This document shows, one piece after another, positions 62,888 to 64,000 of a DNA stretch of 64,000 nucleotides; position 1 is the first letter of the stretch; every line of letters starts with the position of its first letter. This DNA is from Siphlonurus alternatus. Taxonomy: Eukaryota > Arthropoda > Insecta > Ephemeroptera > Siphlonuridae. The position numbers and the translations under genes are program-made. A model generated the notes under the pieces. It did no database searches. It saw only the letters and a program-made list of their open reading frames with translations, and had not been told where the DNA came from. The stretch is from NCBI GenBank assembly GCA_949825025.1, contig OX463779.1, positions 43,408,249 through 43,472,248 on the forward strand. The letters run 5' to 3'.

Positions 62888-64000
62888 TTTTCAAGTCAGA
62901 GACAACCATTTCTAATATATTTGACGTCAAGTAACCATATGCTTGTCCTTATATTGAGCGCAATATTATATATTTTTATTGCAAATTATTGTAAGAATAA
63001 TTTTTGTTATGCTAGCTTTTATAAAATAATTTAATTTAATGTTTAATAAGTTTAATTATTTTTGTATTAAAATTCATACTTCCCTATTTTAAATATGCTA
63101 TTTATTTAAAGTTCAGAATAAGCTTGCAGTAATTTGGAGCAAATAGAATTGTTTATAATATATCGATGACAAAGATCAAAACGACCTGACAATGAAGTAA
63201 TAAAAGGACATTAGTTAATTTTATAAATTAAATTTAAGTGACTGTCGTTGAAATACGGGGAGACATGACGACTTAGTTAAAGTGACGAGTGTTCAGTTAA
63301 AAAAGACATTATTGGTGCGGCCTGTACATACGCTCATGCTACACGTGTCAGGTGCAAATATTAGGATATAATAATGATCCTTGTATAGCCTGCTGATATG
63401 TGAATAAAGCTCAACATTTAAATAAGTTTAAGTTAGTTAAAATGTAAGTTTTTAAATTAAGAATAACAAAACAATCTTATTACATAATTATAGTTATCAC
63501 AGGCATTTTATGTATTTTTTTTTATTAAATTTTATGTCTACTTATTTAAACAAAATAATATATGATGTACAATTTTATTAATTATATTTTAATAATAAAG
63601 TTAATTTTATTTTAAATTATGTTTTGTATTTTTTCTGATTTTAATTGATATTCCTCTGTTATCAACCAATAATAAGTTGATAGTTCAAAGATCATGAATC
63701 ATATAGGATACTGATCATTAAAATATAGCTCAATAATGTTTTATGACACCTAAGAATGCCTACGGAAAACAAAACAAACAAAAAAATGTTGAATAAAGGA
63801 GGAAAAAAAGGTGCAAAATTAGTCAACTTTTTAAAATGTATACAATATTTTTAGAATTTCAATACTGTTTCAAAACTATACCTACGGAGTAAAATTGAAG
63901 CAATTGTTAAATTTTTGTAAAAAGAAGTAGCTGAAAATTTCATTATTATTCACCATTCCATTTTTTTGCTTTTTTACCACTGATCTGATAATCTGATAGA
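61970..64000. other. 3' UTR and downstream AT-rich sequence
   Basis: The LRR transcript continues past the TAA at 61967-61969. Candidate AATAAA signals are present, the clearest at 63403-63408 (TGAATAAAGC). A poly(A) tract lies at about 62850-62884. No other gene is visible to the window end. Confidence 0.5.

Overview
This is a eukaryotic nuclear window, very AT-rich, with intron-containing genes whose exons are clearly more GC-rich than their surroundings. The gene set (a ZCCHC14-type protein, an HSFY-like factor, proteasome alpha4, RAB3GAP1 and an LRR/FN3 receptor with a polythreonine stalk) and the dense short inverted-repeat transposons point to an arthropod, most likely an insect. The species cannot be named from the sequence.

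Layout. (1) About 0.8-7.8 kb, minus strand: a seven-exon ZCCHC2/ZCCHC14-family gene of 762 codons. (2) 7.76-8.08 kb: a short head-to-head intergenic segment that must hold both promoters. (3) 8.08-13.3 kb, plus strand: a five-exon HSF-domain gene of 284 codons. Its intron 4 hosts a pogo/Tigger-like element, and its presumed 3' UTR is a degenerate ~60-75-bp tandem repeat interrupted by a 674-bp foldback element. (4) 13.8-16.9 kb, minus strand: complete six-exon proteasome subunit alpha type 7 (250 aa). (5) 18.2-24.8 kb, minus strand: the last eight exons (about 425 aa) of RAB3GAP1. Its N-terminal half was not found in the window. (6) 24.8-52.2 kb: a 27-kb stretch without a convincing host gene, filled with a truncated LINE, hAT and Tc1/mariner-type elements, many inverted-repeat MITEs, SINE-like fragments and microsatellites. 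(7) 52.3-62.0 kb, plus strand: a nine-exon, 920-aa signal peptide-LRR-threonine/proline stalk-FN3-transmembrane protein. Its introns hold two hAT elements and several MITEs.

The genes do not form a pathway. PSMA7 and RAB3GAP1 are housekeeping functions (proteolysis; activation/inactivation of Rab3 and Rab18), ZCCHC14 is an RNA-linked protein family, the HSF-like gene is a putative transcription factor, and the LRR protein is a cell-surface receptor or adhesion molecule. The main interest is in the mobile DNA. Two ultra-short palindromic insertions (28 and 38 bp) share ends and have exact 8-bp flanking duplications. A SINE-like insertion coincides with a RAB3GAP1 splice donor. A hAT element is built from 123-bp and 82-bp GC-rich subterminal tandem repeats. 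Several MITE families recur in the window, and some copies lie within 20-35 bp of splice acceptors.
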